DNA of 64,000 bases, taken from positions 248,001-312,000 of the forward strand of contig NZ_JNKF01000011.1 of NCBI RefSeq assembly GCF_000702825.1. Direction: 5' to 3'. Each line of letters opens with the position of its first letter. The stretch's first letter is position 1. Below are positions 17,502 through 25,959 of this stretch, one piece after another. The position numbers and the translations under genes were made by a program. This DNA comes from Prevotella sp. P6B1. Its GTDB lineage: Bacteria > Bacteroidota > Bacteroidia > Bacteroidales > Bacteroidaceae. The notes beneath the pieces are model-generated. The model saw only the letters and a program-made list of their open reading frames with translations, was not told the origin of the DNA and did no database searches.

Positions 17502-18113
17502 CTATTCTTGGGGCTTTTCGTCGAAAATCTCTTCAAAATTCATGTCGGCTTCCTCGTACTCGATATTCAGCGTATCAGGGTTAGAAGCGCCCAGCTCCTT
17601 GGTGAGCTTCTTGATACGCTCGTCGATGTTAGGTACGGGATTGATACCAACCACACGTGGGTCGGTGGTGGGGAAGAAGGGCTGCACTACTATCATGTGA
17701 TAAGGTACTGCAGTCTCGTCTTCGACATCGATGCGGTTGTACTTAGCATACGAGGTGGCCGCTTTCTCCATTGTCTTAGTATCCTTGCGCTTTTTCGCCA
17801 TCTGATATGTTTCCAGTATCATCTCGTTATAGCGCCAACGGTGATAGTCGCGTGAGGCCTCTGACAGATTAGGAAGAAGGGACTTCACGATTTTTAGGTC
17901 AGCGTAGGCAGTGACCTTGGAGATGCCATAACGCTGCATGATTTCATCCACGAACTGGCGGTCCTTAGCGTCGCAGTTCGAGATGCACCAAGTGACCATA
18001 TCACGCAGGCGGATAATGTGGTCAACCTGTGTGATAGCATACTTGGCCTCTAAGTCTTCACGCTGGGTGTAGAGGTCAGCTCGGGCGATATCTATGATAC
18101 TGGGTAGTGGCAT
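17502..18113 (-). CDS. Terminase small-subunit-like DNA-binding protein
   Basis: The 203-residue protein has a predicted helix-turn-helix at about 58-85 (FVDEIMQRYGISKVTAYADLKIVKSLLPNL), a helical central part and an acidic C-terminus (YEEADMNFEEIFDEKPQE). Length, HTH and acidic tail are typical of small terminase subunits, which bind packaging sites and recruit TerL. It is in the late operon upstream of terL. Its ATG overlaps the stop of the 94-residue gene. I see no specific signature, so the role is inferred. Confidence 0.65.
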   Translation of the reverse strand: MPLPSIIDIARADLYTQREDLEAKYAITQVDHIIRLRDMVTWCISNCDAKDRQFVDEIMQRYGISKVTAYADLKIVKSLLPNLSEASRDYHRWRYNEMILETYQMAKKRKDTKTMEKAATSYAKYNRIDVEDETAVPYHMIVVQPFFPTTDPRVVGINPVPNIDERIKKLTKELGASNPDTLNIEYEEADMNFEEIFDEKPQE

Positions 18114-18397
18114 TACTCATCATCCTCCATATCCATGAGATTCTTCTGGGCATTCTCGAGGGCGAGGGGAGAACCTACGTAAGCTAATTGCATTTCCTGA
18201 TGCAGCAGCTTTACCTTAGAAGCGGCTTTGCCCTTGTGGTAACGCTTGCTGACTTCAGTAGAACGATCGGCAATATCCTCGCGGAGCTGCTCGGCGGGGA
18301 TGTCGAAAAGTACGGCTATATCTGAAATCTTTAGATAGATAGAGGCGTATTGCTCAACTTGATTGAGCATTTCTTCGGTGTATTCTACTGTAGTCAT
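18113..18397 (-). CDS. Small HTH protein (94 aa), terminase-associated
   Basis: The 94-residue protein contains ISDIAVLFDIPAEQLREDIADRS, a helix-turn-helix of the type seen in small terminase or DNA-packaging proteins, and an acidic end (MDMEDDE). It is coupled to the next gene (stop and start share a base) and follows the PLD-like gene after 6 bases. It might be a second packaging-site binder or a partner of the 203-residue protein. Confidence 0.6.
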   Translation of the reverse strand: MTTVEYTEEMLNQVEQYASIYLKISDIAVLFDIPAEQLREDIADRSTEVSKRYHKGKAASKVKLLHQEMQLAYVGSPLALENAQKNLMDMEDDE

Positions 18398-18403
18398 GAT
18401 GGC

Positions 18404-18925
18404 TTATTGGTCTTGGATTCGTTGAATGAATAGGTCGTAAAGCGGAACGCTGTGATTATTGATTAAATCAGTAACCTCTGCGTGGAGCGTGGCGAAAATC
18501 GCCTTATCAGTAGAGATGAAAGCAGACTCGTGGCGATTTCCTCGGGTCAGATTCTGTGAGGTAATGACTGAGACTGTAGCGCCAGACTCAGCCTGTACCA
18601 GCAGAATCTTCGAGTGATTGTCAGTGAGGAAGGTACGCTGAATTACCTGTGTCATGAATGACCAGAGCTTCAGTGTTTTGTTTGTGGCCTTATGGTCAAG
18701 AACCAGGTTGAACTCGCTGACGCGCCCTGATTTTTCTATGAAAAACAGTCGGCGCAGGAACTCCTCGGAAATAGAGAATGAAGTCTGCCACACCTTGGCT
18801 GTGCCTACCTGCTCCAGAATCCATTCAAGTAGGTCTGCTACCTGAACGGCATTGGAGAGATAGGCTTGTGAAGGGCACTCAGAGAGTGGTTTCACAACGT
18901 CAGCCATGGATGCGGTACGCTTCAT
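18404..18925 (-). CDS. Phospholipase-D-like domain protein in the late operon
   Basis: The 173-residue protein carries one HKD-like motif near residues 104-133: HSKILLVQ...TSQNLTRGNRHES, i.e. H-x-K followed by the conserved S-x-N-x(3)-G-N-x-E. This is the pattern of PLD-superfamily nucleases and hydrolases, which work as dimers when only one motif is present. Its start overlaps the upstream gene by four bases. Such a domain is unexpected between capsid and terminase genes; a DNA-end nuclease or an effector against competitors are options. The motif is seen in the sequence; the activity is inferred. Confidence 0.65.
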   Translation of the reverse strand: MKRTASMADVVKPLSECPSQAYLSNAVQVADLLEWILEQVGTAKVWQTSFSISEEFLRRLFFIEKSGRVSEFNLVLDHKATNKTLKLWSFMTQVIQRTFLTDNHSKILLVQAESGATVSVITSQNLTRGNRHESAFISTDKAIFATLHAEVTDLINNHSVPLYDLFIQRIQDQ

Positions 18926-19647
18926 GCTTTCTTAGAGGTCTTCTTTGTGGTACGCTTAGTAGCAGCCTTCTTCTTAGGCTTTGCCTCTGAAGGAGTGGAC
19001 TCCTTGTCTGGCTCCTCGGAAGTAAGGTCAGATACGGGAGAATCTGCCTTTTCGGATGCTGGAGCTGCGACTGTTACTGGAGTACCGGAAATGAAGTGGT
19101 CGTAGATGTCCCAGTTCTGAACGCGCTTCTTATCGAGAGCGATGATTTCCTTGAGGAACGGGTAACGCTCGCTGTCAGGACAGGTGGCGTTATCGAGGCT
19201 GAGTGTGCGCAGCTTCAGATGCAGCTCGCGCATACGATGAATAATGTCCAGATTCTCTACGTAGAGTGCCTGAATCTCTTCAGGCAAAGTGTCATGGTCA
19301 GCTCTTTTTCCTGCCTTGAATTCTGCAAATTCTTCAGATTTATTGGAGCCTTCTGAACTGGAATTGTAGGCAGGCTTAATGACCTTATTTACGATTTCGT
19401 CGACTTCAGATTGCATTTCATTCACCTGATCCTTGGTGAGTTTCTGAAGGCGAAAATCCAGGTATTTCTGTAGCTGACCTTTGATGAATTCTGCCTTTCC
19501 TTTTGGATTAATAGATATGTTATGGTACATGATTCGATTACCCGAAAGCTGGAGTAAAAGGAGTGCTCCTTCTGCCCAGTCCTTTTGATGGTCAGGTGTA
19601 TTCATCCATGTCTGAAGGGTGGCTGTAAAATTGGGGTCTTGTTTCAT
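18922..19647 (-). CDS. Hypothetical late-operon protein with basic Lys/Ala tail
   Basis: A 241-residue protein. The N-terminal two thirds are helical and soluble (TATLQTWMNTPDHQKDWAEGALLLLQLSGN). The C-terminus is a low-complexity, histone-like tail rich in Lys, Ala and Thr (PKKKAATKRTTKKTSKKA), likely to bind nucleic acid. It overlaps the PLD-like gene by four bases. Not recognised. A role in packaging, or as a nucleoid-like internal capsid protein, is conceivable from the tail alone. Confidence 0.6.
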   Translation of the reverse strand: MKQDPNFTATLQTWMNTPDHQKDWAEGALLLLQLSGNRIMYHNISINPKGKAEFIKGQLQKYLDFRLQKLTKDQVNEMQSEVDEIVNKVIKPAYNSSSEGSNKSEEFAEFKAGKRADHDTLPEEIQALYVENLDIIHRMRELHLKLRTLSLDNATCPDSERYPFLKEIIALDKKRVQNWDIYDHFISGTPVTVAAPASEKADSPVSDLTSEEPDKESTPSEAKPKKKAATKRTTKKTSKKA

Positions 19648-19668
19648 ATAGTTGGCTTATAATTTACT

Positions 19669-20310
19669 TTATAGTTTATTGTTTATACCGCTGAAAAACA
19701 GCAAGTTCTTATTGAATGGCTCAAGTGCTTTTTTCATTGCTTGAAGTGTCTGCCCTGTTGTAACGAAGTCGTCAAAACAGATTATATTCTGCTCGTCAGG
19801 AACGATGTTCACGTCGAAGATGGCGCCCACTCGCTGCTTTGTCCTGCAGGAACAAACATCCTCGTAGAACGGGATGGAGAGGCGGGCGGCAATGGCCTCG
19901 GAGATACGTGTAGCAAAATTCTTCACGAGGTGGCGACGTTTGGGTGTGGTGATGATACACCAGCTACCTTTTGAAAGATCCGGACCGATGACGTCATTGA
20001 TGTATGCTACCATGGTGGTGGCAAAGAAAAGCACCATTGTGTCATCTGCCTTAATTTCTGTGAGCGTACGACCATATACAGACTTCTGCCAATATGAGAG
20101 AAAGAAGAGTCCAGAGCGCCGTGTCAGGCGAGGGCGCGGTGTGAAGTCGCAACGCGCTTCCACCGTCTTATCCCATCCTTTGCGCTTCTGCTCAGCAAAG
20201 ATATCTTGCTCGCGCTTGGCCTGAATATCTTTCAATGCGAGCTGCGCACTCCCGATATCAGGGACTTCTATCTCTGATAGCAGGTCGCCCATATCTATTG
20301 GAGTGCGCAT
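19669..20310 (-). CDS. Phosphoribosyltransferase-like protein (ComF type)
   Basis: The 213-residue protein ends with NIICFDDFVTTGQTLQAM at about 177-195. That is the PRPP-binding loop of type I phosphoribosyltransferases (hydrophobic run, then D-D-x-x-T-x-G-x-T). ComF-like proteins have this fold and help DNA uptake or act in phage DNA metabolism. The N-terminal part is divergent and basic. It lies in the late operon between the surface-protein gene and the Lys-rich protein. The PRPP loop is clear; substrate and role are unknown. Confidence 0.72.
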   Translation of the reverse strand: MRTPIDMGDLLSEIEVPDIGSAQLALKDIQAKREQDIFAEQKRKGWDKTVEARCDFTPRPRLTRRSGLFFLSYWQKSVYGRTLTEIKADDTMVLFFATTMVAYINDVIGPDLSKGSWCIITTPKRRHLVKNFATRISEAIAARLSIPFYEDVCSCRTKQRVGAIFDVNIVPDEQNIICFDDFVTTGQTLQAMKKALEPFNKNLLFFSGINNKL

Positions 20311-20342
20311 ACTCTAATGACTATTTAATACTACTTCTTTGA

Positions 20343-21752
20343 TTAGTCTTCGGTTGACCCAGATACTACATTGATGGTGAACCATTTCTTAGAACCGGCA
20401 TAAACATCAATGGTATTAGGTGCTTGAATTATGTTATAGTCGTTGTTTCCCCATGTGGCTTCTGTACCGTCGGCATTCATCGGGATACCAGCATCGTCGT
20501 CTTCTCCTCTTACCCAGAGTGCAACGCGGCTCATGTTGACACCGGTAACTTTGAGAGAAGAGAATGTGTTGTAGACTGTAATTGTACCTAAAGAAGGGTC
20601 AATCTTGTCGCCATTGACGTATGCTTCATTGTATTGAGCATTGCCAATTACAACGGTGCTTGTGCCGCTGGTGTTCCCTCCAGAAGTGTTCCCTCCAGAA
20701 GTGTTCCCTCCAGAAGTGTTCCCTCCAGAAGTGTTCCCTCCAGAAGTGTTTCCTCCAGAAGTGTTTCCTCCAGAAGTGTTTCCTCCAGTGTTACCACCAG
20801 AGCTACTTGAAGAAGTCAAGTTGATTGTGAACCAGAGTACGTCTGTTCTGTTGTTGCCTGTGCCTTCCTCACGGTAAATCTTAACCGTCTTAGGAGCGGT
20901 GATTACATCATTGCAAGTAGCTGATGTGCCTGCAGTATTAATTTCAATCTCGGTCTCCATCTCATTACCTGCCTTGTATGAGAGGTATGACATGTTTGTA
21001 CCAGTGAACTTCATTGAAGTCAGATTCCCTGTAATACTGATTGTACTGCCTTTAGTGATGGAGCGTGACTGGCCGTTGATTACGACGGTACCGTCATAGA
21101 TTGGTTCTGAAGAATTGTTGCCGCTACCACTATTCCCACTGTTGTTGCCACTGCCAGAGCTATTATCTCCACCAGTGGCTGGATTAGGGTTTGGATTAGG
21201 TGTAAATGTACCGTCGTCGGTGACAATCTTTCCTGTATAGAAAGGAGCAGGGCACTCGTCAGTGGCTTCTACGTTGATGGTAGTAGAGGTGGAACCTGTA
21301 GCACCCTGTCCGAGATCCTGGGCAACAGTCGTCTTTGTTGGCCATTTGTCCGAACCAACAACACGGACTGCACCACGCATATCCTCAACAAGGAACACGT
21401 TGTCATTGTTGTTCAGATATGCTGCAGCTGCTGATGCTTCTGCTTCAACACCAGGATGAACTGCTACCAGTTTGTTCAACTGTGTCTGTGATGGGTATTC
21501 GCCCTGAGCCTCAGATGTCAGCTGTGACTTGTCAGAGATGATGTCGATGAACTTCCAGCTGGTATCAGCTCTTAGAACGAAGTCGCCTGTATATGCAGCA
21601 GAGATGAGACGTCCGTTAGCATCATGCTGGAGAACTGGCCACTGTAGGATATCGTATTTTGAGATATAGTAAATTCGGCGCTTAACGCCGGGCAGCTCGG
21701 GGCGCCCTTGGCACCATGCGAGCGATCTTTGTACTGATGAACAGTCAGGCAT
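20343..21752 (-). CDS. Repeat-rich virion surface protein (decoration or fibre-like)
   Basis: A 469-residue protein. Residues 1-170 form an N-terminal domain (CSSVQRSLAWCQGRPELPG...) that probably attaches to the particle. Two related beta-rich domains follow: about 215-320 (VVINGQSRSITKGS...LWFTINLTS) and about 365-465 (VVIGNAQYNEAYVNG...KWFTINVVS). They are separated by a low-complexity linker containing tandem NTSGG repeats, and another Gly/Asn/Ser linker lies at 185-210. Secretion signals are absent, which argues for a virion rather than a cell-surface protein. It sits directly downstream of the capsid gene, where decoration proteins are usual. The linker is a hypermutable 15-bp repeat. 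Confidence 0.7.
   Translation of the reverse strand: MPDCSSVQRSLAWCQGRPELPGVKRRIYYISKYDILQWPVLQHDANGRLISAAYTGDFVLRADTSWKFIDIISDKSQLTSEAQGEYPSQTQLNKLVAVHPGVEAEASAAAAYLNNNDNVFLVEDMRGAVRVVGSDKWPTKTTVAQDLGQGATGSTSTTINVEATDECPAPFYTGKIVTDDGTFTPNPNPNPATGGDNSSGSGNNSGNSGSGNNSSEPIYDGTVVINGQSRSITKGSTISITGNLTSMKFTGTNMSYLSYKAGNEMETEIEINTAGTSATCNDVITAPKTVKIYREEGTGNNRTDVLWFTINLTSSSSSGGNTGGNTSGGNTSGGNTSGGNTSGGNTSGGNTSGGNTSGGNTSGTSTVVIGNAQYNEAYVNGDKIDPSLGTITVYNTFSSLKVTGVNMSRVALWVRGEDDDAGIPMNADGTEATWGNNDYNIIQAPNTIDVYAGSKKWFTINVVSGSTED
20671..20790. repeat. 15-bp minisatellite in the surface-protein gene
   Basis: Eight tandem units: five of gtgttccctccagaa, two of gtgtttcctccagaa and a last variant unit ending in gtg. 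Each encodes NTSGG on the minus strand. Copy number is likely to vary by slippage, always in frame because 15 is a multiple of three. Confidence 0.95.
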
Positions 21753-21876
21753 AAATATTAATTGTTTAAAGGGTTAATGAATCTTGTAAAATGGGAGCCA
21801 GAGCCTTCACAGGTGCTGGCATCCCTGAGAAATTGGAAGAATTAATAAGAAATCGTCTATGGAGTTTTGAATTTGG

Positions 21877-22884
21877 TTAGTCGCTATTTCCTGAGTCGTC
21901 AGAACTATTGTTGCTTGATGGCTTAGAGCCTAACTCAACTACTTTCAAGCGACGCTTGTCGATAGACTCGAACTGACAGCCGAAGAACATGGTGGCGATA
22001 TACGAGAGGATGAATGGCTCGTACTCCTTGACCATGACATTCTCTGTATCACCCATCTGGTCGTAACCAACAAGCATGTTAATCTTGGGGCTTACGTGGA
22101 TAAACTTAGAGTCAGCCTTATTTGCCAGCGGGCAGAGGATCAACTTGCCGTTAGAGCCTTCAACGGCGGTCTGATTATACTGATTGTTATAGTTGATACC
22201 TGCATGTGTCAGAAGGTAGCCCTCGTTGTACTTGTCAGCGAAGTCCTGCGAACAGTACATATAACATGTCTGTGCGCGAAGGTGAGGATCCAGGGAGAAG
22301 AGAACCGCCTTGGCGATATCCACGGCATTAGCGGTGGTAACCTCGTCGGTGAACTTCATATAGTTGCCTTCTTCCTTGGCAATCTTTCCGTCCTCGATTT
22401 CCTGGTCGGTGATGGTATCAAAACCATCGAAGAGATCGAGAGTGGTATCACCTGAGGCATTGCGTTTACCTGCCCAGATAGCGTTGTTCAGATTCTCGGA
22501 CAGCGACTTGGCGATCAATGCCAGCACATGCTTGGCTGTAGGAGCCTGCATCTGTCCGTCGCCCTTTGTGTCGCCGATGGCTCCAAGAAGGGTGGAGATG
22601 GCGCTGTTCGGTTCGAACTGGGCAACTACAGAACCGAAGAATGTCTCTAAGGTTCGGAAATCCATGTCCAGATTGAAGTTCGAACGGCGTGCGGGCTTGT
22701 ACGGGGCGAACTGTGCGTTGCCGTTGAGTGCTGCCACGCTTTCCTTGTATCGGATGCCAGGACGACCGGTCATGAATTTGAGTGTGTCCTGAATGCCGAT
22801 AATGGGCAGCATAAGGAGATCTTTGCGGTACTTACGGGCCGCATCCTGATACTCCTCAAGAGTGAATGAAAGTTTTCCTGCCAT
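21877..22884 (-). CDS. Phage major capsid protein (HK97-like)
   Basis: The 335-residue protein is the right size for a processed HK97-fold capsid protein and follows directly after a ClpP-type prohead protease/scaffold gene, the standard order. Segments such as RRSNFNLDMDFRTLETFFGSVVAQFEPN, AKHVLALIAKSLSENLNNAIWAGKRN and the C-terminal VKEYEPFILSYIATMFFGCQF fit the capsid family. The tail (SSNNSSDDSGNSD) is low complexity. The identification relies on context and length as much as on sequence; I could not run a profile search. No insertion or break is seen, so a capsid could be made. Confidence 0.78.
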   Translation of the reverse strand: MAGKLSFTLEEYQDAARKYRKDLLMLPIIGIQDTLKFMTGRPGIRYKESVAALNGNAQFAPYKPARRSNFNLDMDFRTLETFFGSVVAQFEPNSAISTLLGAIGDTKGDGQMQAPTAKHVLALIAKSLSENLNNAIWAGKRNASGDTTLDLFDGFDTITDQEIEDGKIAKEEGNYMKFTDEVTTANAVDIAKAVLFSLDPHLRAQTCYMYCSQDFADKYNEGYLLTHAGINYNNQYNQTAVEGSNGKLILCPLANKADSKFIHVSPKINMLVGYDQMGDTENVMVKEYEPFILSYIATMFFGCQFESIDKRRLKVVELGSKPSSNNSSDDSGNSD

Positions 22885-22932
22885 AAATAATGATAAGGTT
22901 TGATGGTTGATGTTTAGATTTTAAGAAAATGG

Positions 22933-24033
22933 TTAAGGAAGCTCGTCAAACAAAGCCTGCGCATTAGCTCGTGACTCGAAGTACTGCTCAGCATCAGACT
23001 TCTCCGCAGGCTGCTGGTTGTGTTTGTCGTTGACAACCTGTGCAGTCGTGTCAGCAGGCTTCTTTTTGAGTTCGCTGACTTCGGCCTGCAGCTGTGTGTT
23101 TACATCTGAGAGGGCCTGCTTCTCAGATGTTAGTGTCTGAATCTGTTCTTTCAAGTCGCTGATGGTCTGTTTGTCCGCGCTGATGGCTGATTCAATAGTG
23201 TCCAACTGGGCATCGGAAAGTGTGATCTTGCCATCCATACTCATGAAGTGTTCACAAGAGAGAATGGCACAGATGGATTTGAAGATTTTTTTCATTGGGT
23301 TTATGGATTGAGAATTAAAAAGTTCGGATTTCTTGGAATGTGTGAAATACTGGGTAAGTGCGCTCATGAACTTTGTGAATGTAGACTGCTCCAGTGAGGT
23401 CAGGTGCATTCTAGGCATGTCAGGAACCGGAATTCCTGCTGCAGACATGGCACTGGCCATTGTGTCGGTGAGTACGGGAGGCTCTTCTTCCTCGTAGTCA
23501 GTCAGTTCGTCCACAAAACCCCACGCGAGGGCCTCCTGGGCTGTGAGCCATCCTCCGACCTTCATCAGTTCGAGAAGATCTTTCTTCTCTTTCTTACATC
23601 GGGTGGCATACATCTGGGCGATGTTGGCATCCAGTTTATCGAGGTCGGCTTTCTGGTGCTCGATATTGTCGATGAGCGCCTGTAGGCCGTCAGAGTTGAG
23701 CTGTCCCCATTCGAAGAAGCCTACGCTACATTTATGAACAAGGTACATGGCTGACGAGTCCATGGTGATGTGCTTGGCTCCGAGAGATGCGATTGTGGCT
23801 GCACTTGCATTCATACCCACGAAATGCACATTGACATTTCCATGGCGCTTAAATGCCGAGAAGATGGATAGGGCGGTGTTTGACCTGCCTCCCAGCGAGT
23901 CAATCAGGACATAAACCTCTTCCCCTTTATTCTTGGAGAGAATGTAGTCCACATAGTCCGCATCGAAGTCATAACCTCCGACGAAGCCTTTCAGGTGAAG
24001 GTGATAGTTAGTTTCTGTGTTGGTTGTTGCCAT
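22933..24033 (-). CDS. ClpP-type prohead protease fused to scaffold
   Basis: The 366-residue protein has an S14 (ClpP-like) protease domain in residues 1-190. The catalytic serine lies in VGMNASAATIASLG (about 72-85) and the histidine in YLVHKCSVG (about 97-105). Residues 260-366 form a coiled-coil scaffold region (ISDLKEQIQTLTSEKQALSDVNTQLQ...). This protease-scaffold fusion shapes the procapsid and then degrades itself. The gene precedes the capsid gene. The start MATTNTETNY at 24033 is preceded by a -7 box (TATCTTTGT, about 24053-24061). Confidence 0.88.
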   Translation of the reverse strand: MATTNTETNYHLHLKGFVGGYDFDADYVDYILSKNKGEEVYVLIDSLGGRSNTALSIFSAFKRHGNVNVHFVGMNASAATIASLGAKHITMDSSAMYLVHKCSVGFFEWGQLNSDGLQALIDNIEHQKADLDKLDANIAQMYATRCKKEKKDLLELMKVGGWLTAQEALAWGFVDELTDYEEEEPPVLTDTMASAMSAAGIPVPDMPRMHLTSLEQSTFTKFMSALTQYFTHSKKSELFNSQSINPMKKIFKSICAILSCEHFMSMDGKITLSDAQLDTIESAISADKQTISDLKEQIQTLTSEKQALSDVNTQLQAEVSELKKKPADTTAQVVNDKHNQQPAEKSDAEQYFESRANAQALFDELP

Positions 24034-24096
24034 AATAATTTTGAATTATGGCACAAAGATATATACAGATAAATTCCGTGAAAAAGACGAAAGAAA

Positions 24097-24516
24097 CTAC
24101 ACTGTGTATGGAATCAGCGCCTTACGAGCGGTGAATGAAACTTCATATTTTACAGATGCAGCTTCACCATCAGGCTTCGAAGTGCTTGAAGAGCACTTTA
24201 TTGTAGGGTAAAGCCTTTCGTGCGTACCTATAATATAGTGCTTGTTGTTAACTGTCGATATCAGGAATGCCAGTGGTGTACTGGTAGGTAGCGTGTCAAG
24301 TGTGGTAAAGATGAGCTTTACCTTCTCTGTGGGTGTATTATTGTCTGGGGACTCTTCAAGTTCGCATACAGGTATGGACTTAATGGATATTGGAGTTGCC
24401 GAGCCGCTAATGGTGACTGGGTAGTCTGCCAGGACCTGGTATATCAAGTCCGCAGGCAGATTGCTACAGGGCATATAACTTATGGCAATGATGCCAGGCA
24501 ATGAAATACAATTCAT
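24097..24516 (-). CDS. Hypothetical late-operon protein (139 aa)
   Basis: A 139-residue, beta-rich protein (YQVLADYPVTISGSATPISIKSIP, KLIFTTLDTLPTSTPLAFLISTVNNKHYIIGTH). The single-domain beta pattern and position ahead of the protease-capsid block are compatible with a small structural or head-completion protein, but I do not recognise it. It lies between the 163-residue gene and the protease. Confidence 0.6.
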   Translation of the reverse strand: MNCISLPGIIAISYMPCSNLPADLIYQVLADYPVTISGSATPISIKSIPVCELEESPDNNTPTEKVKLIFTTLDTLPTSTPLAFLISTVNNKHYIIGTHERLYPTIKCSSSTSKPDGEAASVKYEVSFTARKALIPYTV

Positions 24517-24574
24517 AATTCAAACAGTTCAAACAAATCAAACAATTCCAACAAAAACGGAAAAAGCCGAAAAT

Positions 24575-25066
24575 CTATTTGAAGTCGGAATGATTTTTGA
24601 AGTTTTTTCTCTTTTGTATGGTTCTGAAACAGTTTTTCTTTCTCTGATAGATCTTTTTAATAGAATCGGACGTGGTACCATCTTCCTTGATACCTCGAAG
24701 TTCCATGAACTGATAAATCAGAGCATTAAGTTCGCTGCCACACCGGTCGATGTCGTGAAGATATTCCCAGAGGTCGACTTTAAAGTCATTCTTCAGCATC
24801 TGCAGCAGACAGTTCTTTCCTATGTCAGAGAGATAATTGTATGTACGAGGGTCATGGCTTTTGTAGTATGGTATGGCGATTGCAACTTCTCCTTCCTGTT
24901 GTGTAGGAGGAATTATACCATCAGGAAGCTTGACTGTGGATTTTTTCAGGAAGTCGCTTTCAGCTGAACCACGAACTAGTGAAATCGGTTCACATCCTCC
25001 ATGACGATGGATAAGCCACTGTCGGAGATAGGTAGGCATTTTTAAGTAAATACAGAACTGACTCAT
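24575..25066 (-). CDS. Conserved-looking mobile-element protein (163 aa), first gene of the late operon
   Basis: The protein starts at ATG 25066 (MSQFCIYLKMPTYLRQWLIHRHGG); a longer reading frame to 25138 exists, but a strong -7 box (TATCTTTGC at 25092-25100) places the transcript start just before this ATG. A soluble mixed alpha/beta domain follows, then a basic C-terminal helix-rich tail (SIKKIYQRKKNCFRTIQKRKN). Similar proteins occur in Bacteroidales mobile elements, in my recollection, without an assigned role. The basic tail suggests nucleic acid binding. Confidence 0.65.
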   Translation of the reverse strand: MSQFCIYLKMPTYLRQWLIHRHGGCEPISLVRGSAESDFLKKSTVKLPDGIIPPTQQEGEVAIAIPYYKSHDPRTYNYLSDIGKNCLLQMLKNDFKVDLWEYLHDIDRCGSELNALIYQFMELRGIKEDGTTSDSIKKIYQRKKNCFRTIQKRKNFKNHSDFK

Positions 25067-25091
25067 TATAGTAATACTTATTGATTTTGAT

Positions 25092-25100
25092 GCAAAGATA
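25092..25100 (-). promoter_or_regulatory. Late-operon promoter -7 box
   Basis: TATCTTTGC on the minus strand, 26 bases upstream of the ATG at 25066. It appears to drive the structural operon. Confidence 0.6.
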
Positions 25101-25229
25101 CTAAAAATCAGCGATATAACCAAAAGACAACAAATCAAACTTTCACAACAAAATATAAAAAAGCCGAAACCTTAATTGAAGTCGGAAAGATTTTTTGTAA
25201 AAAGATGATGCAGTACCATTTTTTATTTA

Positions 25230-25238
25230 TATCTTTGC
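25230..25238 (+). promoter_or_regulatory. Promoter -7 box of the divergent 172-aa gene
   Basis: TATCTTTGC on the plus strand, about 90 bases before the ATG at 25326. The leader holds a hairpin, CCTCCAC (25269-25275) with GTGGAGG (25287-25293), that could hide or present the ribosome-binding region. Confidence 0.6.
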
Positions 25239-25325
25239 AGCCAGAGATCTTTGATTTTTAAAGCCTAACCTCCACGGGCTATCAGTGTGGAGGAATTACA
25301 CATACGCTAACATATTCATATAGAG

Positions 25326-25844
25326 ATGAAAAAGTTGAGTAAGAAGTGGCTGATTCTGGAACATTACGTCCGGACAGCAGAGATTGAAATGAACGGTGTA
25401 ACCGTCCGAGTATGGAAACCAAGATTCATGGGAAAATTGCCAGCTATAGGCATGCGTGACATTATGGTGCAGGCATACAAAACCTATGACATCTATGCAC
25501 ATAACAAGGTAATATGGGACACCCGTCATCCAGATTATGGATTTTGGGATGCGCAGATTACCATTTGTGCAGACCCACATCGCAAGTGCGTAGATGTATA
25601 TATTTGTGCATTACTCATACGCCCTTTCTCAGAAGAGGCACGCCTGCACTACGCAGAAAGATGTGGACTGGAGCCTATGGACAGACTGGTGCTTATGTGG
25701 GATTCACGACAGTTTGATGCCGATGGTGGCTATTCAACTGACGGGAACGGAAGCTTTGAGGCTGCAAAGAGTTCATTTACCTATGAAGATATCTTCTGTG
25801 TCAGGGATTCAAATTCCGATATAGAGGACTCGAGCAAATCATAA
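25326..25844 (+). CDS. Hypothetical protein (172 aa), only plus-strand gene of the element
   Basis: Starts MKKLSKKWLILEHYVRTAEIEMNG; mixed alpha/beta, with no signal peptide or membrane helix. The central part has hydrophobic beta strands (VDVYICALLIRPF) and the C-terminus is acidic and Ser-rich. Not recognised. It is the only substantial gene of the element read on the plus strand, with its own promoter, leader hairpin and a strong terminator, placed between the late operon and the iteron cluster. Autonomous expression in this spot is common for lysogenic accessory (moron-type) genes. Confidence 0.65.
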   Translation: MKKLSKKWLILEHYVRTAEIEMNGVTVRVWKPRFMGKLPAIGMRDIMVQAYKTYDIYAHNKVIWDTRHPDYGFWDAQITICADPHRKCVDVYICALLIRPFSEEARLHYAERCGLEPMDRLVLMWDSRQFDADGGYSTDGNGSFEAAKSSFTYEDIFCVRDSNSDIEDSSKS

Positions 25845-25871
25845 TTTGTCATTCAGACAAATTATAATAAT

Positions 25872-25911
25872 GCCCCGACTTGCATTTCAAATAGTGCAAG
25901 ACGGGGCTTTT
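25872..25911 (+). terminator. Strong terminator of the 172-aa gene
   Basis: Arms GCCCCG (25872-25877) with CGGGGC (25902-25907), and CTTGCA (25879-25884) with TGCAAG (25895-25900), followed by TTTTT. Confidence 0.85.
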
Positions 25912-25959
25912 TCGTAGAGCGAATACTATACGAAATAAATATAAACATCAATTTTATGG

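Noticed and set aside
20641..20877. Plus-strand frame rich in FPPEV repeats
   Set aside because: It is the antisense reading of the NTSGG minisatellite and reflects the 15-bp repeat only.
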